DNA of 31,786 bases from Sphaerosporella brunnea (Eukaryota > Ascomycota > Pezizomycetes > Pezizales > Pyronemataceae): NCBI GenBank assembly GCA_008704415.1, contig VXIS01000439.1, forward strand, positions 1 to 31,786, written 5' to 3'. The position numbers were made by a program, and so were the translations under genes. The first letter of the stretch is position 1. Each line of letters starts with the position of its first letter. A model generated the notes under the pieces. It made no database searches and was not told the DNA's origin. It saw only the letters and a list, made by a program, of their open reading frames with translations. This document shows, one piece after another, positions 17,720 through 27,149 of the stretch.

Positions 17720-18450
17720 TGCAGCAGCCACGCCACAGGCAGCAGCAGCATCAGCGACAGCCCCTCAGTATCAGCCACCGTCTCCGGACGGTGGCTTCGT
17801 GGCCTGCGGGCCACAGGTTTCCGCCGTCGGCGTTGCCTACTGCGTCGAAAGACCGGCAACAATTGTTTCCCCCACCGCTCGCGGACAACCCCAATGCCGC
17901 ACTATACACGCGCGCAATTGATCCATCGGGATACCGAAGGCACCAAATTCCCTTCGACAAAGCACCAACCGCAACCAGACACATCGACCCGCGTGGACCT
18001 TTGCCCGACGTTATCAGCCATGCCCGCATCGCCGCCATACGACAACCACAACGCCGCACTTTATACGCGCGCTCCGATACCGGAGCGCGCGAATGCCAGC
18101 ACGAAGAGGCTGAGCGGCTACAAGCAGATGATAGAAAAAATTCTATCGCTGCCAGCGGGACCCGACGACAAGAAGGCGAACGGACTGTAAGCTCTCTGAA
18201 AACTATTCCGCCATGGTCCCGCGCGCATGCTGACATCTGTGGTCTTAGTCGCCGTGATGGTGCAGGTCAGGTTTAGCTTGGTTTCCTTCCGGGATCCCAG
18301 GCTGCGTTCAACGTTATTGCCGGGAGCACTTGTGTTTGTCTTGTTGTCGACGGACGTGGCGAGCAGTTGCAGACTTCCATGGGGCTGTACCCGCGGGAAA
18401 AGGGGTGCGATTTGTCCTGGGCAACGCCCAGATATAATGTTATCACCTCC
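17713..18450 (+). pseudogene. Array family copy G (diverged)
   Basis: An open exon-like stretch (to about 18186) is followed by a GTAAGC donor at 18187 and an intron ending TGCTGACATCTGTGGTCTTAG at 18248 (62 nt), clearly related to the family intron. Downstream, GGGGCTGTACCCGCGGGAAA and AGGGGTGCGATTTGTCCTGG (about 18378-18422) match exon 2 (CTRGKKGCD) but lack the second Cys pair in frame. The upstream stretch has two copies of an AALYTRA-coding segment and hairpins such as CCACCGTCTCCGGACGGTGG near 17776. I do not trust a single protein model here. Confidence 0.45.
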
Positions 18451-18617
18451 CACCACCAGCTCCTCAGCCGCAGTCCCAGCAGCGTGACCGGGAGCTCAAT
18501 AAGGTGAACGAAGGGACGAGGTGTCTGCTCTCGTGGGCATCTGAAAATGCCGGAAGGTGACCAAGCCTAAGCACTTGTTAACAAGATCAGAGAACTAATT
18601 ATTAATAGAAGAACACC

Positions 18618-18770
18618 ATGGCACGCCTTCCAGGCGGTCGGGTTGGGGCAGAGGTTTTTCGATAGCGAGGAAGACGAGTAATCAAGTTCGAGTAAGTTCC
18701 CGTCAACGGCGTATTACAGACAACAATTACTAACAGCTGTTGTCAGTACCCGGCAGCAACCCACCAACAA
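18618..18770 (+). pseudogene. Possible intron remnant of a further array copy (H)
   Basis: A well-formed 55-nt intron (18692-18746: GTAAGTTCCCG, TACTAACAGCTGTTG, CAG) resembles the family intron in its first 11 and branch-site positions. No Cys module follows. It could equally be an unrelated intron in decayed DNA. Confidence 0.3.
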
Positions 18771-18889
18771 GCCGGCTAGTTACTGTTCGGTTTCGGGGTT
18801 TTCGACGATGCTGCGTCACGCAAGAGGAGGATTTGTGGTCTTGTACACCGGAGGCAAAGTGTGAGATTATCACACTTAGTATGGTTTCT

Positions 18890-19166
18890 CTTACGTATTT
18901 CCTTACGAAAGCTATAAAACTACGTCACAGTGACGAGAGTGTGCTGCAAGCATTTCCTTCATTCATTCTCTTTCCCTTCGTCCGATACGGCCCCTCGAGC
19001 AGCCCCGATTATCCCAAAAAAACACCGAGTTCATCAGTGACCTGTTTTCGAGCGTCCCCTGGTATTTACCAAGTCTGATACACAAGCGGTTCTGAGTTTA
19101 TTTTGCATCTGAGAAATAGCGGATCTTATAAGCTCACGAAAAGGTTACAGCCTTGCACCGCGGAAG
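18890..19166. repeat. Dispersed repeat, copy 2 (first copy at 884-1015)
   Basis: ATGGTTTCTCTTACGTATTT to ACGTCACAGTGACG (18890-18952) and GATCTTATAAGCTCACGAAA (19121-19140) match the left-end copy. The 18953-19098 segment is absent from copy 1. Presence at both ends of the array suggests a mobile element or the edges of a larger duplication. Confidence 0.75.
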
Positions 19167-19169
19167 CTT

Positions 19170-20230
19170 CGAGTGTTTGCGAACGTGGTCTATGCCAAAA
19201 GGTGTTCCACTCCAGGATTGCTGGGGTTTTTTGTAGACGGAGCCATTTGTCCCATTGCTCGACCTACCAAAAGACAGAGAACAACGTTCAGCAGGGACGA
19301 AAGAGTTGCATACACTGAAATATCATGTTATGATATCACCGAATGGTATTGTTGCACATTTATCTCGGCCTGTTGAAAGCAGACGCCACGCTACGTACTT
19401 GGGGAATGAAAGTGGGATCATGGGAAAACGTATAGCCAGTGTTCCTCACATGCCGGGGCGGTCTGCCATAGTCCAGTCAAGTCCGCACTCGACAGAGCAC
19501 TGAAGCGATCCAATGCGCGATTGCTGCAGGACTGGAGAACCGGGTCCATGAGTTCGGAGGACTGAACCAGCCTGCAGTCCTTACTTATGTAATAACTATA
19601 TGCAACGAGCCTGAACGTGCGAGAGATGCGCTTCATGGTGGGGCTAACATGCGCCGAAGAATAAAAAAATCTCTATCTTTGCCGCGCCGTGACTGCCGCT
19701 GCAACTTTCCACTGCAAATTTCGACCCCTGCGAATGTCATCAACGCGCGTGTCTCGCGATTCAATAAAAACTCTAATTGTAATCAAACTGTACGTCACTC
19801 ACTACGTGCCAGATTGGACCCGTGGGCTCACCAGCGCGAGCCATGCTGAGATTACAGAGTTTGAGAAGATGCTAAATGCGCTCTGTATCCAGCAACCCAA
19901 TGGGGGGCACGGTTGGATAGCCTGAGCGTGAGGCAGAAAGGAGTTTTGGAGCGCGCGGAGGATACATCAACGCGGACAGTTTGTATATAAAATCCTGATG
20001 TGGTCCTGGTCCGGTCCGCGCTCAGGAGTGGTCGGACTGGATTGTGAGGAACACTGCTCTCAGCCGGCATCTAGCGAGTCATGAATGGCATACATTTGGG
20101 AGGTATATATAGCTGGCAGGATGCTCTAGATTCTAGACATATTGCCGGATATCTAGATTCCCCGTCGGCGTCCGCGTGCCAGGGCCAGTCGCCATTATTC
20201 CCTATGTCCCGTTGCGCCCATAGATCTGGT
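19170..20230. other. No supported gene
   Basis: Short frames without recognised domains. A TATATAAAATCC lies near 19983-19994. An inverted partial copy of the GGCCTTGGCATG motif lies at 20171-20205. Confidence 0.45.
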
Positions 20231-20237
20231 ACTATTA

Positions 20238-20420
20238 CCGCCGGCAGGGTAACTCCATGTCCGGTCAACAATGGTAACACCTTGGACCAAGCATCCGGGG
20301 GCGTGGCTCAGTGGTACCGCGCATCTCTAGCCCTGCCGAGTAATTGGACTTGGGTGGGCGATAATGAGAAGATCTGGGTTCGATTCCCAGCGCCTTCAAT
20401 TATTTTTTATTTTTTTCGGT
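20238..20420 (+). repeat. tRNA-Ala-like repeat, copy 1
   Basis: A conserved leader (CCGCCGGCAGGGTAACTCCA...TTGGACCAAGCATCC) is followed by a 101-nt tRNA-like core at 20297-20397. The core has an A box (TGGCTCAGTGG), a B box (GGTTCGATTCC), a perfect T-arm (CTGGG/CCCAG) and pairable acceptor ends (GGGGGCG/CGCCTTC), as in tRNA-Ala. A T-rich pol III-type terminator follows. The D-arm is imperfect and about 29 extra bases lie in the anticodon region, so it is a tRNA-derived SINE-like repeat or a tRNA pseudogene unless a 29-nt intron restores the fold. Confidence 0.7.
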
Positions 20421-20495
20421 TATTTCACCCTATACCCCCGCCCCCCCGCCTCCAGAGACCGTAATTCACCGTCTACACTCCATATTAGATTATTC

Positions 20496-20604
20496 GGCAT
20501 ATGTCCAGCATACCATCTCGAAACCTGCGAAAAGAGGAGGATACCACCGAATTTTTGGGTTGTCCAGGATACCACAACATGAGCGATCACCCATTCCGTA
20601 AACG
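20496..20604 (-). repeat. Inverted partner of the repeat at 21730-21830
   Basis: The reverse complement reads ATGTTGTGGTATCCTGGACA, then ATTCGGTGGTATCC and ATGGTATGCTGGACATATG, matching 21730-21830 with small changes. The copies face opposite ways about 1.1 kb apart. Confidence 0.7.
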
Positions 20605-20754
20605 TCAACCCGCGTTGAATGTAGAACCTCTCCAACCGCCGGACGTACTACCGTCATTGCCTTGCAACGACACCCCTTCCCCCCCAAGCACCTACACTAA
20701 TCTCGCTACTTCTGCTACTTCCGTTACCCGCGCGTCGGCAATTTACCCGTTAAG

Positions 20755-21105
20755 ATGGCAACAGTGTATCAGGGCTTGGATGTAGCGGGCTCAGATGCAG
20801 CGGGTTTGAACCTTCTGAGCATGACAGTGCAACGCAAAGTGCTGGAGGAAGCGGAGTTATTCAGCACTTTTCAGGACGTCAAGGCGAGAATCCACGCTTG
20901 GGCTGCAGTCGCAGGATTTGGTGTGCGCGGACCCACCACCCCGCCCCCCCCCCCCACCAATTCCCGATATTCTTGACGCTTTATGGGGGGCCAAGGAAAT
21001 GAACTCTCACTTCACGCGGTTGGAATCAGCTCAGAAAACGTTGGGCCTGCAAGAAGCATATCTTCGCAGGCCACTGGGAACGGCTACTCCGCAAATCTTG
21101 TGACT
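20755..21105 (+). pseudogene. Possible remnant of a transposase N-terminal (FAR1/MULE-like) region
   Basis: Frames here read LFSTFQDVKARIHAWAAVAGFGVRG, preceded by RKVLEEAE. After a C-tract and a frame change they continue LDALWGAKEMNSHFTRLE. The first segment resembles the start of FAR1/MULE-type DNA-binding regions (F...ea...i..ya...GF.v), but the Cys/His part is not visible and the C-tract near 20941-20954 disrupts the frame. Weak call. The minus-strand MULE relic 1 kb to the right makes a transposon origin plausible. Confidence 0.2.
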
Positions 21106-21109
21106 GTGC

Positions 21110-21729
21110 GGGCGAATGAGCAACGACAAACCAGGCGATCCACGAAAAAAGCCAGTTTTCTTGTAGATTTGGAGAAACGTACTTGTACTTGGTGCAGGTT
21201 TCAAGGACGTCAAGTGCCTTTTGTGGACGTCATGCACCGCTCAAATCTATCTCCCGTGGATTTTATGCCTTCATATCTACTCTACGTCTTTTAACTGTTG
21301 TCGCGGTGTTTCCCCCCATAAATCTGGAGCAGGTCCGCCTCCCGGGACAGGAAGTCCATCGCTATACTCAGAGTACCTCACGCCGAGACAAACCGTAGCA
21401 CGGACTCCATTGCCGGCCCAGATAATTCTTCAGACACAGACACAGAGTCAGATTCGTCGCCCGGCTTGAGTGATGGCTCCCTTAGACCCCTGCGAACCAC
21501 CACCACTCACAAAAATACTTCGTTGACGTCCAAAGAGGAAGCGCATGCAAGTATGAAGCACATATACAACGGAACAAGCGGGTGAGAGAGGGGTCGAGAT
21601 GAAGTTCCTGTCCGTGCGCCACGACGCTGCGGGCACGGACGGCCATAATGCGCGTACCTGTATCCGCCCACATATGAAGAGTACGTAGCTAGCAATAGAA
21701 ATCACCGTGATCAGAGCATTACCGTACTT
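21110..21729. other. No supported gene
   Basis: Short frames on both strands with no recognised domain. Possibly the continuation of decayed transposon DNA. Confidence 0.4.
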
Positions 21730-21830
21730 TACGCTCTCGTTATGTTGTGGTATTGTGGACAACTCAAAATTTCGGTGGTATCCTGTTCTTTTCAAAGGTT
21801 TCGGGGTGGTATGCTGGACATATATATGCC
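21730..21830 (+). repeat. Repeat paired in inverted orientation with 20496-20604
   Basis: TATGTTGTGGTATTGTGGAC, TTTCGGTGGTATCCTG and GGTATGCTGGACATAT match the reverse complement of the left copy. The TTATTTCACCCT segment after it also recurs near 20418-20431. Confidence 0.7.
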
Positions 21831-22084
21831 GTGGATTATTTCACCCTCTACCCCTCAACCCGTCGAGCGAGCGTATAACAACAACCCAACCATAGTAAAT
21901 TCCCGTGCCTAAAATATAAACTCTGCTATCATCACGCCAAACTCGTCGACTTCTCTAAGCATCAAAGCGAGTACAATTACATGCGTTATGGCCCACCCCA
22001 CAACACGTACTGCAACAAACTGGAGCGCGCTGCACAGCCTGATCTTGGCGTTTTTTTCTCCCACTGTCGTTCTCCCTATCGCGC

Positions 22085-23013
22085 TTATGCTTCTTGAGGC
22101 ACCTGCCGCGGGGAGCACGAGTCACTGGTGGCTCGCACTCGTCTAACGGGGCTCTGACAATACAGTATTTGCGTCAGAGTCAGGCATCTTTGTTTTTGCT
22201 CTCCTACAGCCCATGCAAGAAGAGAAACCTCGCTGTTGCCGTCCAACATGACTGCGAACAGAATGGTCTGGCGGGATTTGTTCTTCGTGAGCGTTCCATC
22301 CATGGCGATGAAAGCCGGTCCGAGGGGAAACTGCTTCTTACAAGCCGAAGGGCACTCGAAAATTCACTGAAAGCGTGCTGTGTTGTTGTCCGTGCTGAGG
22401 AAATACGGACCGTTGGGGGTCGAGTGTCTTCAAAAGCTCCATGTTTGCAGGTAGCAGGTGGAATTGTTCCCATTCCATACCTATGTCTTTGCCTTGGAGG
22501 GCCAACAAAACCTAGTGAGCGCATCCGTATTTGAGGCGAGGTCTGTACCGCCTCCATCACATCGCGTGGTTTGGTGCAGTTGGTAACAGTCATAATCTGC
22601 GGAACGTTGTCTTTGAGGAAGGAATGAAGTCGACCGGAGCTGTAACGCCGTGTAGGAGAGCCCAAACAGCACGTATGCTCCATTACGACAACTGTGACGT
22701 CCACCTTCTCCTCCTGCTTGTTCCAGACAGCACGCACTTCGTAGTCGCACTGATCGCTGCCTCCGCACTGCACCACAATTCGAGATTTGTCGGACTTCAC
22801 AAAATGGATTGAATACCCGTTCAAAATCGCATGGAGACGCCTTGAAATCCTGAGAGGTTGAAAACATATCCCCAACTTTGACAGGCGGACAGTCGACATG
22901 AGCAGCGACCTGGCCAGGACGTTGTGACTCCGAGCCTGGGTTTCCAGCCACTTCTTTAGGGCGCGCGGTGGAGTTGGATATGTTGACTGTAGTGGGGTCA
23001 GCGGGTGAAGCAA
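22085..23013 (-). pseudogene. MULE (Mutator-like) transposase relic with frameshifts
   Basis: On the minus strand, SIHFVKSDKSRIVVQCGG, then a Cys-containing DYEVRAVWN and a later H.C segment, match the MuDR-type DNA-binding domain. After frame changes come LLPANMELLKTLDPQ, PSACKKQFPLGPAFIAMDGT, FAVMLDGN and SLLAWAVGE, the start of the MULE DDE catalytic domain with the first catalytic Asp in AMDGT. At least two frame changes separate these blocks, and an earlier one separates VKVGDMFSTSQDFKAS from the DNA-binding block. The rest of the catalytic domain and any SWIM finger are missing. Long terminal inverted repeats were not found. Dead copy. Confidence 0.75.
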
Positions 23014-23196
23014 GAAAGACCAGTCTGCGTACCGGTGGTTGGTGAACCAGAAGGTAGCTAGTGGCGATGATGGGGAATGGTAGTTGTCGTGCGGACGGGG
23101 AATGGGGGTTGTCGAGGTTTGTCACTTGGTACAGCTCACAGTCATTTGTTCTCGCTCGACGGGTTGAGGCTGTATGTCACTTACCCCATTGCGCCT

Positions 23197-23450
23197 CCGC
23201 CGGCAGGGTAACTCCATGTGCGGTCAAGAATGGTAACAGGTTGGACCAAGCATCCGGGGGCGTGGCTCAGTGGTACCGCGCATCTCTAGCCCTGCCGAGT
23301 AATTGGACTTGGGTGGGCGATAATGAGAAGATCTGGGTTCGATTCCCAGCGCCTTCAATTAATTTTTTTTTTTTTTTTTTCGCCCTTCCATCTTTGTTGA
23401 CCTGGGACGGGGAATTAGGCTTTGACATACCTGTGTGGACTCAATACCGC
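23197..23450 (+). repeat. tRNA-Ala-like repeat, copy 2
   Basis: The tRNA-like core at 23256-23356 appears identical to that of copy 1, with an 18-20-nt T-run right after it. Unlike copy 1, the sequence beyond the T-run (TTGACCTGGGACGGG, TGGACTCAATACCG) is shared with copy 3. The repeat unit therefore has a leader, a tRNA core, a T-run and a tail of about 80 bp. Confidence 0.7.
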
Positions 23451-23454
23451 TCGT

Positions 23455-24415
23455 TACAAGCAACTTAACCTGTTAGCAGCTGGCCAATGACCAAGACTAC
23501 CATGCGTAGGCTCAATATGAGTAGCTTCACAGTGCGCGCTTGCATTAACGCTTGGCCAGCAAAGTTTCTGCTACTCTCCGTCGGAGGCATTCAGCGAGCA
23601 ATATCAAAAACACTGGGCTTCGACCGCTCGACCGCGTCCGCGGTCGGCAAGCCTGAACACAACGACTCATTGACTTGGAAACTGAGGCTCTTCAGCAACG
23701 GCGGGCATCAAGGCGGTTCCTCATTCGCAGCAGCTGGCGCTATCATCGTTGTCCTAGTGTTGCATACGAGCCAGCTCGACACGAGCCTGACCCAAACCCA
23801 AAAAGCTCGAGCCCGGCTGGAACCCGCCGCATAAAATCACGTTGACGTGGTCCAGGTCGGTAGCGGTGCAGTTATGGAACGCGCACACTGATCTTTCCTA
23901 TCTTCCGCTGGTTATATCAGTCCGATAGATGCGTCAAATCGGAACCTGGGTCTAGTATAGCTTCCACGGCCGAATCCGCACCCTCCTCATCAGCATTATC
24001 GTTGTTTGCCACTTCTCATGCTGCAAATCACGAACGGCACGCGGCATCTCCACGTCGGCTTCATATCCGCACTTTTCCCACGGCTGAACATTCGTTTGCT
24101 TCATTCAATGCTTAATCAACAACAGAGTGCTAGATATGATGTGGTGCGTCGCCGGTACAGACGAGAGATGGGATGAGAGGGTGAGAGGGAGGTGATGGGG
24201 ATGTATTCGTCGCTGTACCCAGCAGCGGTATGCCAGCGGAGTACCAAAATCCTATGACAAAGCTCGAGCCCAGCTCAAGCCTTCCGTGGCGCCCCACAGA
24301 TCTGGGACTATCATGATGTCGCTTATCCCAGCAAGCGGACCAGGCGATTTGGGTGAAGGCGGGCTGGGGATACGAACTCCCGAAACACCGGGCTTGATGG
24401 GAGCAGGAGTCAAAA
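23455..24415. other. No supported gene
   Basis: A 115-codon plus-strand frame (23487-23834) has no recognised motif. A minus-strand segment (24270-24420) shares an IVPDLW-coding stretch with the DNA just upstream of tRNA-like copy 1, so it belongs to the repeat's 5' surroundings and not to a gene. Confidence 0.4.
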
Positions 24416-24420
24416 TGCCA

Positions 24421-24680
24421 CCGCCGGCAGGGTAACTACGGGGGCGGTGAACAATGGTAATAGGTTGGACCAAGCATCCGGGGGCGTGGCTCAGTGGTAC
24501 CGCGCATCTCTAGCCCTGCCGAGTAATTGGACTTGGGTGGGCGATAATGAGAAGATCTGGGTTCGATTCCCAGCGTCCTCAATTACTTTTTTTTTTTTTT
24601 TATCTTTCATCTTCCTTGACCTGGGACGGGTTGATTTAACATACTTTTCTGGACTCAATACCGTCAGTTGCAATGACAGT
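24421..24680 (+). repeat. tRNA-Ala-like repeat, copy 3
   Basis: The core at 24480-24580 matches the other two except in the 3' acceptor strand (CGTCCTC instead of CGCCTTC). Both changes keep the stem paired through G-C/G-U exchange. A T-run (24587-24601) and the tail shared with copy 2 follow. The leader is more diverged (GGTAACTACGGGGGCGG). Confidence 0.7.
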
Positions 24681-24689
24681 GGCAACCGA

Positions 24690-25780
24690 AAATCTTGCGT
24701 TTCGCGTCCGGCTAGACAACCTCATGCAAGAAGACGGCCAAGCTCGTCAGACCGCGCATACGGTTTACATCGTCACCTTATGTCTCTATTCCAAGGAGTC
24801 ATATTGGACGAGTATTATCGGGTATTTAGTAAGAGGATAAGTAGGGTGCGTCTTTCGGTGCAGTGGAATGGGTGTTTAAGGAACTTGCGCTGCAATTTTC
24901 TTAGCTATCATGGCAGCGTGAGCAGAAAGTCTTTCGTAAAGCTCTGGCAAAGTAATAGGCGGTAGGATTTCTATTATATTATGCGCATGTTTGCCTAATT
25001 CCGCAATTTCTTGAATGGGAAAAAGCATATGATGATGAAGATAGAAAGAATCATATAGAGAGAGCCACAACAAGTGGCTGGCATGCACCGTTTATCCTGC
25101 ATTCTTTCTCCTTTCATGTTGTGGAATTGGGATCCAGGTCGGTCATTTGTGAGACTTCGAGCCAGGCCGTTTCGGTTGAATGTTGGGCGCCCGCACTGTA
25201 GTTTGCTTATCTCCGTGTGCGACAGAACGGGATCGAATCGTCGACATTCTCGAGTAATGATGCCACCATGGCTTTCATACAACCACCCGATCGCCGCCAG
25301 TCAGAGTCTGTCTTTAAGAATGACCAACGTACCCAGGAATGGCAAAATGTCGACCGGGGGTACAGTTCAGCTCGCAACCTCCACCGTGCGCTGCCTTGGA
25401 CTGTCCAAAGTTTCCCTCCTAGGTACTACTGCGCTCAATTTAGGTGTTGCTAGATGATCTCCACGTCGACCGGTCACCTAACTATGTCAGTCTCACAGGC
25501 AATCAATTGTCGCTTGCAACTTAGTTTGTATGGAAGCTACCAGCTTTGACAACAACTCTCGAAGCAAACCCAAGACACCGTGAGCCTGAGGCTCACATGT
25601 CCAGCCGAAAATTGGGGATATTTTCAGTCGCTGAGCACTTAGGTATAACTCTGTTCAGGTCTTGCACCCCGTGTGCTGGATGCGTGAAGAATTTGAACCC
25701 ACGCCGTTTTCTTTCGGAATATGAGGATCAAATAAGGGTGCAAAAAAAAGTCAAATAACGGGTGGAAGCAATTTGTACCC
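24690..25780. other. No supported gene
   Basis: Short overlapping frames on both strands and an AT-rich patch (24900-25060). No recognised domain. Confidence 0.45.
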
Positions 25781-25790
25781 GCGCATGCAG

Positions 25791-25798
25791 TATAAAAG
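25791..25798 (+). promoter_or_regulatory. TATA box of the 25868 gene
   Basis: TATAAAAG lies 77 nt upstream of the ATG and is followed by a C/T-rich leader (CACTCTCCCCACCATTC). Spacing and context suit a fungal RNA polymerase II promoter. Confidence 0.6.
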
Positions 25799-25867
25799 CG
25801 TCTGCTGGGGCAGACTTCTTCATCTCTGACCACTCTCCCCACCATTCAGACCAATATACTCAGCGCC

Positions 25868-27095
25868 ATGTCAGACAAACCTCCGCCGCATTCCTTCCAG
25901 TTCACAAGCAAAAACAAGGCGACGCCGCCTACCGCAGCCGCCATAGATGGCGCTTCCGTCACCCCAACTTCGCCTTCCAATCCCCTCCCACCGGCCTACC
26001 TTTTCCCCGGTTACAGGCCTGACGCATACGTTCCTATCCCTCAGGAGCTACCCTGGGACATGGTTTCACCCCCCGCCGGCTCGGAAGTTGTTAGAATCCT
26101 GGCTGCTACGCCGACCCCGCCGCTTCCCGCAGGCGCGTTTCGTAAGTTTGATCCCCACTCCCTCCCGCAACACTGGATGCTGATGCGATATAGCGAGCTG
26201 GCTTCCATGGCAGGGCGTGGATGTGCCACCCGCCCCCACTCGTCGCGAGCAGGCCCCGCCGAAGTCTCGCCATAAACGCAAAGAATCAGGGAGCGCGGCC
26301 ACAAACCGCGTCCGCCGACCGTCAACGCACCCCGTTCAGGCCACCAAATCCGCCAGCCAAGATTCGCGGCGGACTGCGGCCGCACGGCGAAGAACTGCGG
26401 CCGCAGCTTCCGCAAAGCCAGCAGGAATCCAGAAGAAGAGTCGCGGCAACCAGAACGGGGACTCTGCCTTCCCCGATTCCCCGGCAGAGCGGACGCAGAC
26501 GCACGCAGACGAGAAGAACCCATCCACGCCTGCAAAGCGACCGGTGATTCGCACCGGCCGCAGCCGATTGCCGTATCACCTCGAAGTCGCCGAAACGATG
26601 GTGGTGGATGATGACACTGGTATCGATGATTCGGACGACAGCGTCGGCCGCTTCATGCCATTTAATGAGGCATGGGCTCAGCTGGTGAGAGAGGGCCGAG
26701 AGAACGAGAGGGCCGGCGGTGGACCGCCGTCTGGGTCCTCTTCCAACAACCCAGTGGCGCTTCATCCACCAGCTGAAGCGCCGCCGGCGGTTCCCCCCGC
26801 CCATCGACCATCCACTTGCAAGGTGCAAGTGATGATTCCCGCTGGTGACACCGATATTGACACCGAAATTGACACTGAAATTGACACCGAAATTGACACC
26901 GATATCGATGACTCGGATCACAGGGTTGATGACGGAGCCTCGTCTGCGCGGCCTGCTGTTGGTGACCAGGCAGCTGTTGACGACACCACCGCGGGCATGC
27001 AGCGTCGCTTCACTCCCGCCAAACGCGCCTCTTCCGCCGCTTCCCCTCTTGAGGGAGAGAAGCAAAATCGTTTTGGTAGTAATCAGGAGAGGTAA
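25868..27095 (+). CDS. Hypothetical low-complexity protein, two coding exons, 391 aa
   Basis: Exon 1 is 25868-26141 and exon 2 is 26194-27095. The 52-nt intron (GTAAGT at 26142, TGCTGATG, ATAG at 26193) restores one frame exactly. TATA box and leader lie upstream, making this the best gene model outside the array. Residues 1-91 are Pro-rich (NPLPPAYLFPGYRPDAYVPI). Residues 116-190 are basic (KRKESG, RRTAAARRRTAAAA, QKKSRG). Then come an acidic segment (VVDDDTGIDDSDDS), a helical-looking FNEAWAQLVREGREN, and a DTDI/DTEI repeat from about residue 310 encoded by 12-bp units (26847-26905). No enzyme motif, signal peptide or membrane segment. Alternating basic and acidic disorder suggests a nuclear protein, but that is inference. 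At the 3' end a GTAAGC donor overlaps the stop. A second intron (27092-27142) could be drawn, and splicing it gives the same last residue and an immediate stop. Confidence 0.6.
26847..26905. repeat. 12-bp tandem repeat inside the 25868 gene
   Basis: Units of GACACCGAAATT, with GATATT/GATATC variants, encode DTEI/DTDI four to five times. Unit-number polymorphism would change protein length without shifting the frame. Confidence 0.8.
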
Positions 27096-27149
27096 GCTCT
27101 ATGTCCGCTGTTGAGAAACTGAAAACTAACGATTCAAAAAAGATAATAC

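Noticed and set aside
17504..18190. Single 228-codon gene starting MCTRGQKGCDK
   Set aside because: The start lies inside the exon-2 module of copy F, and the frame crosses a 65/64-bp duplication that shifts frames and a second donor site. Better read as fused relics F and G.
20281..20464. Frames encoding GVAQWYRASLALPSNW at the three tRNA-like elements
   Set aside because: They are conceptual translations of the tRNA-like core; the A box, B box and T-arm explain the conservation.
22094..22534. 146-codon plus-strand frame
   Set aside because: It is antisense to the MULE transposase relic, which has recognisable DNA-binding and DDE segments on the minus strand.
26322..27065. 247-codon minus-strand frame
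   Set aside because: It is antisense to exon 2 of the 25868 gene. It includes the 12-bp repeat read backwards and shows no recognised motif.
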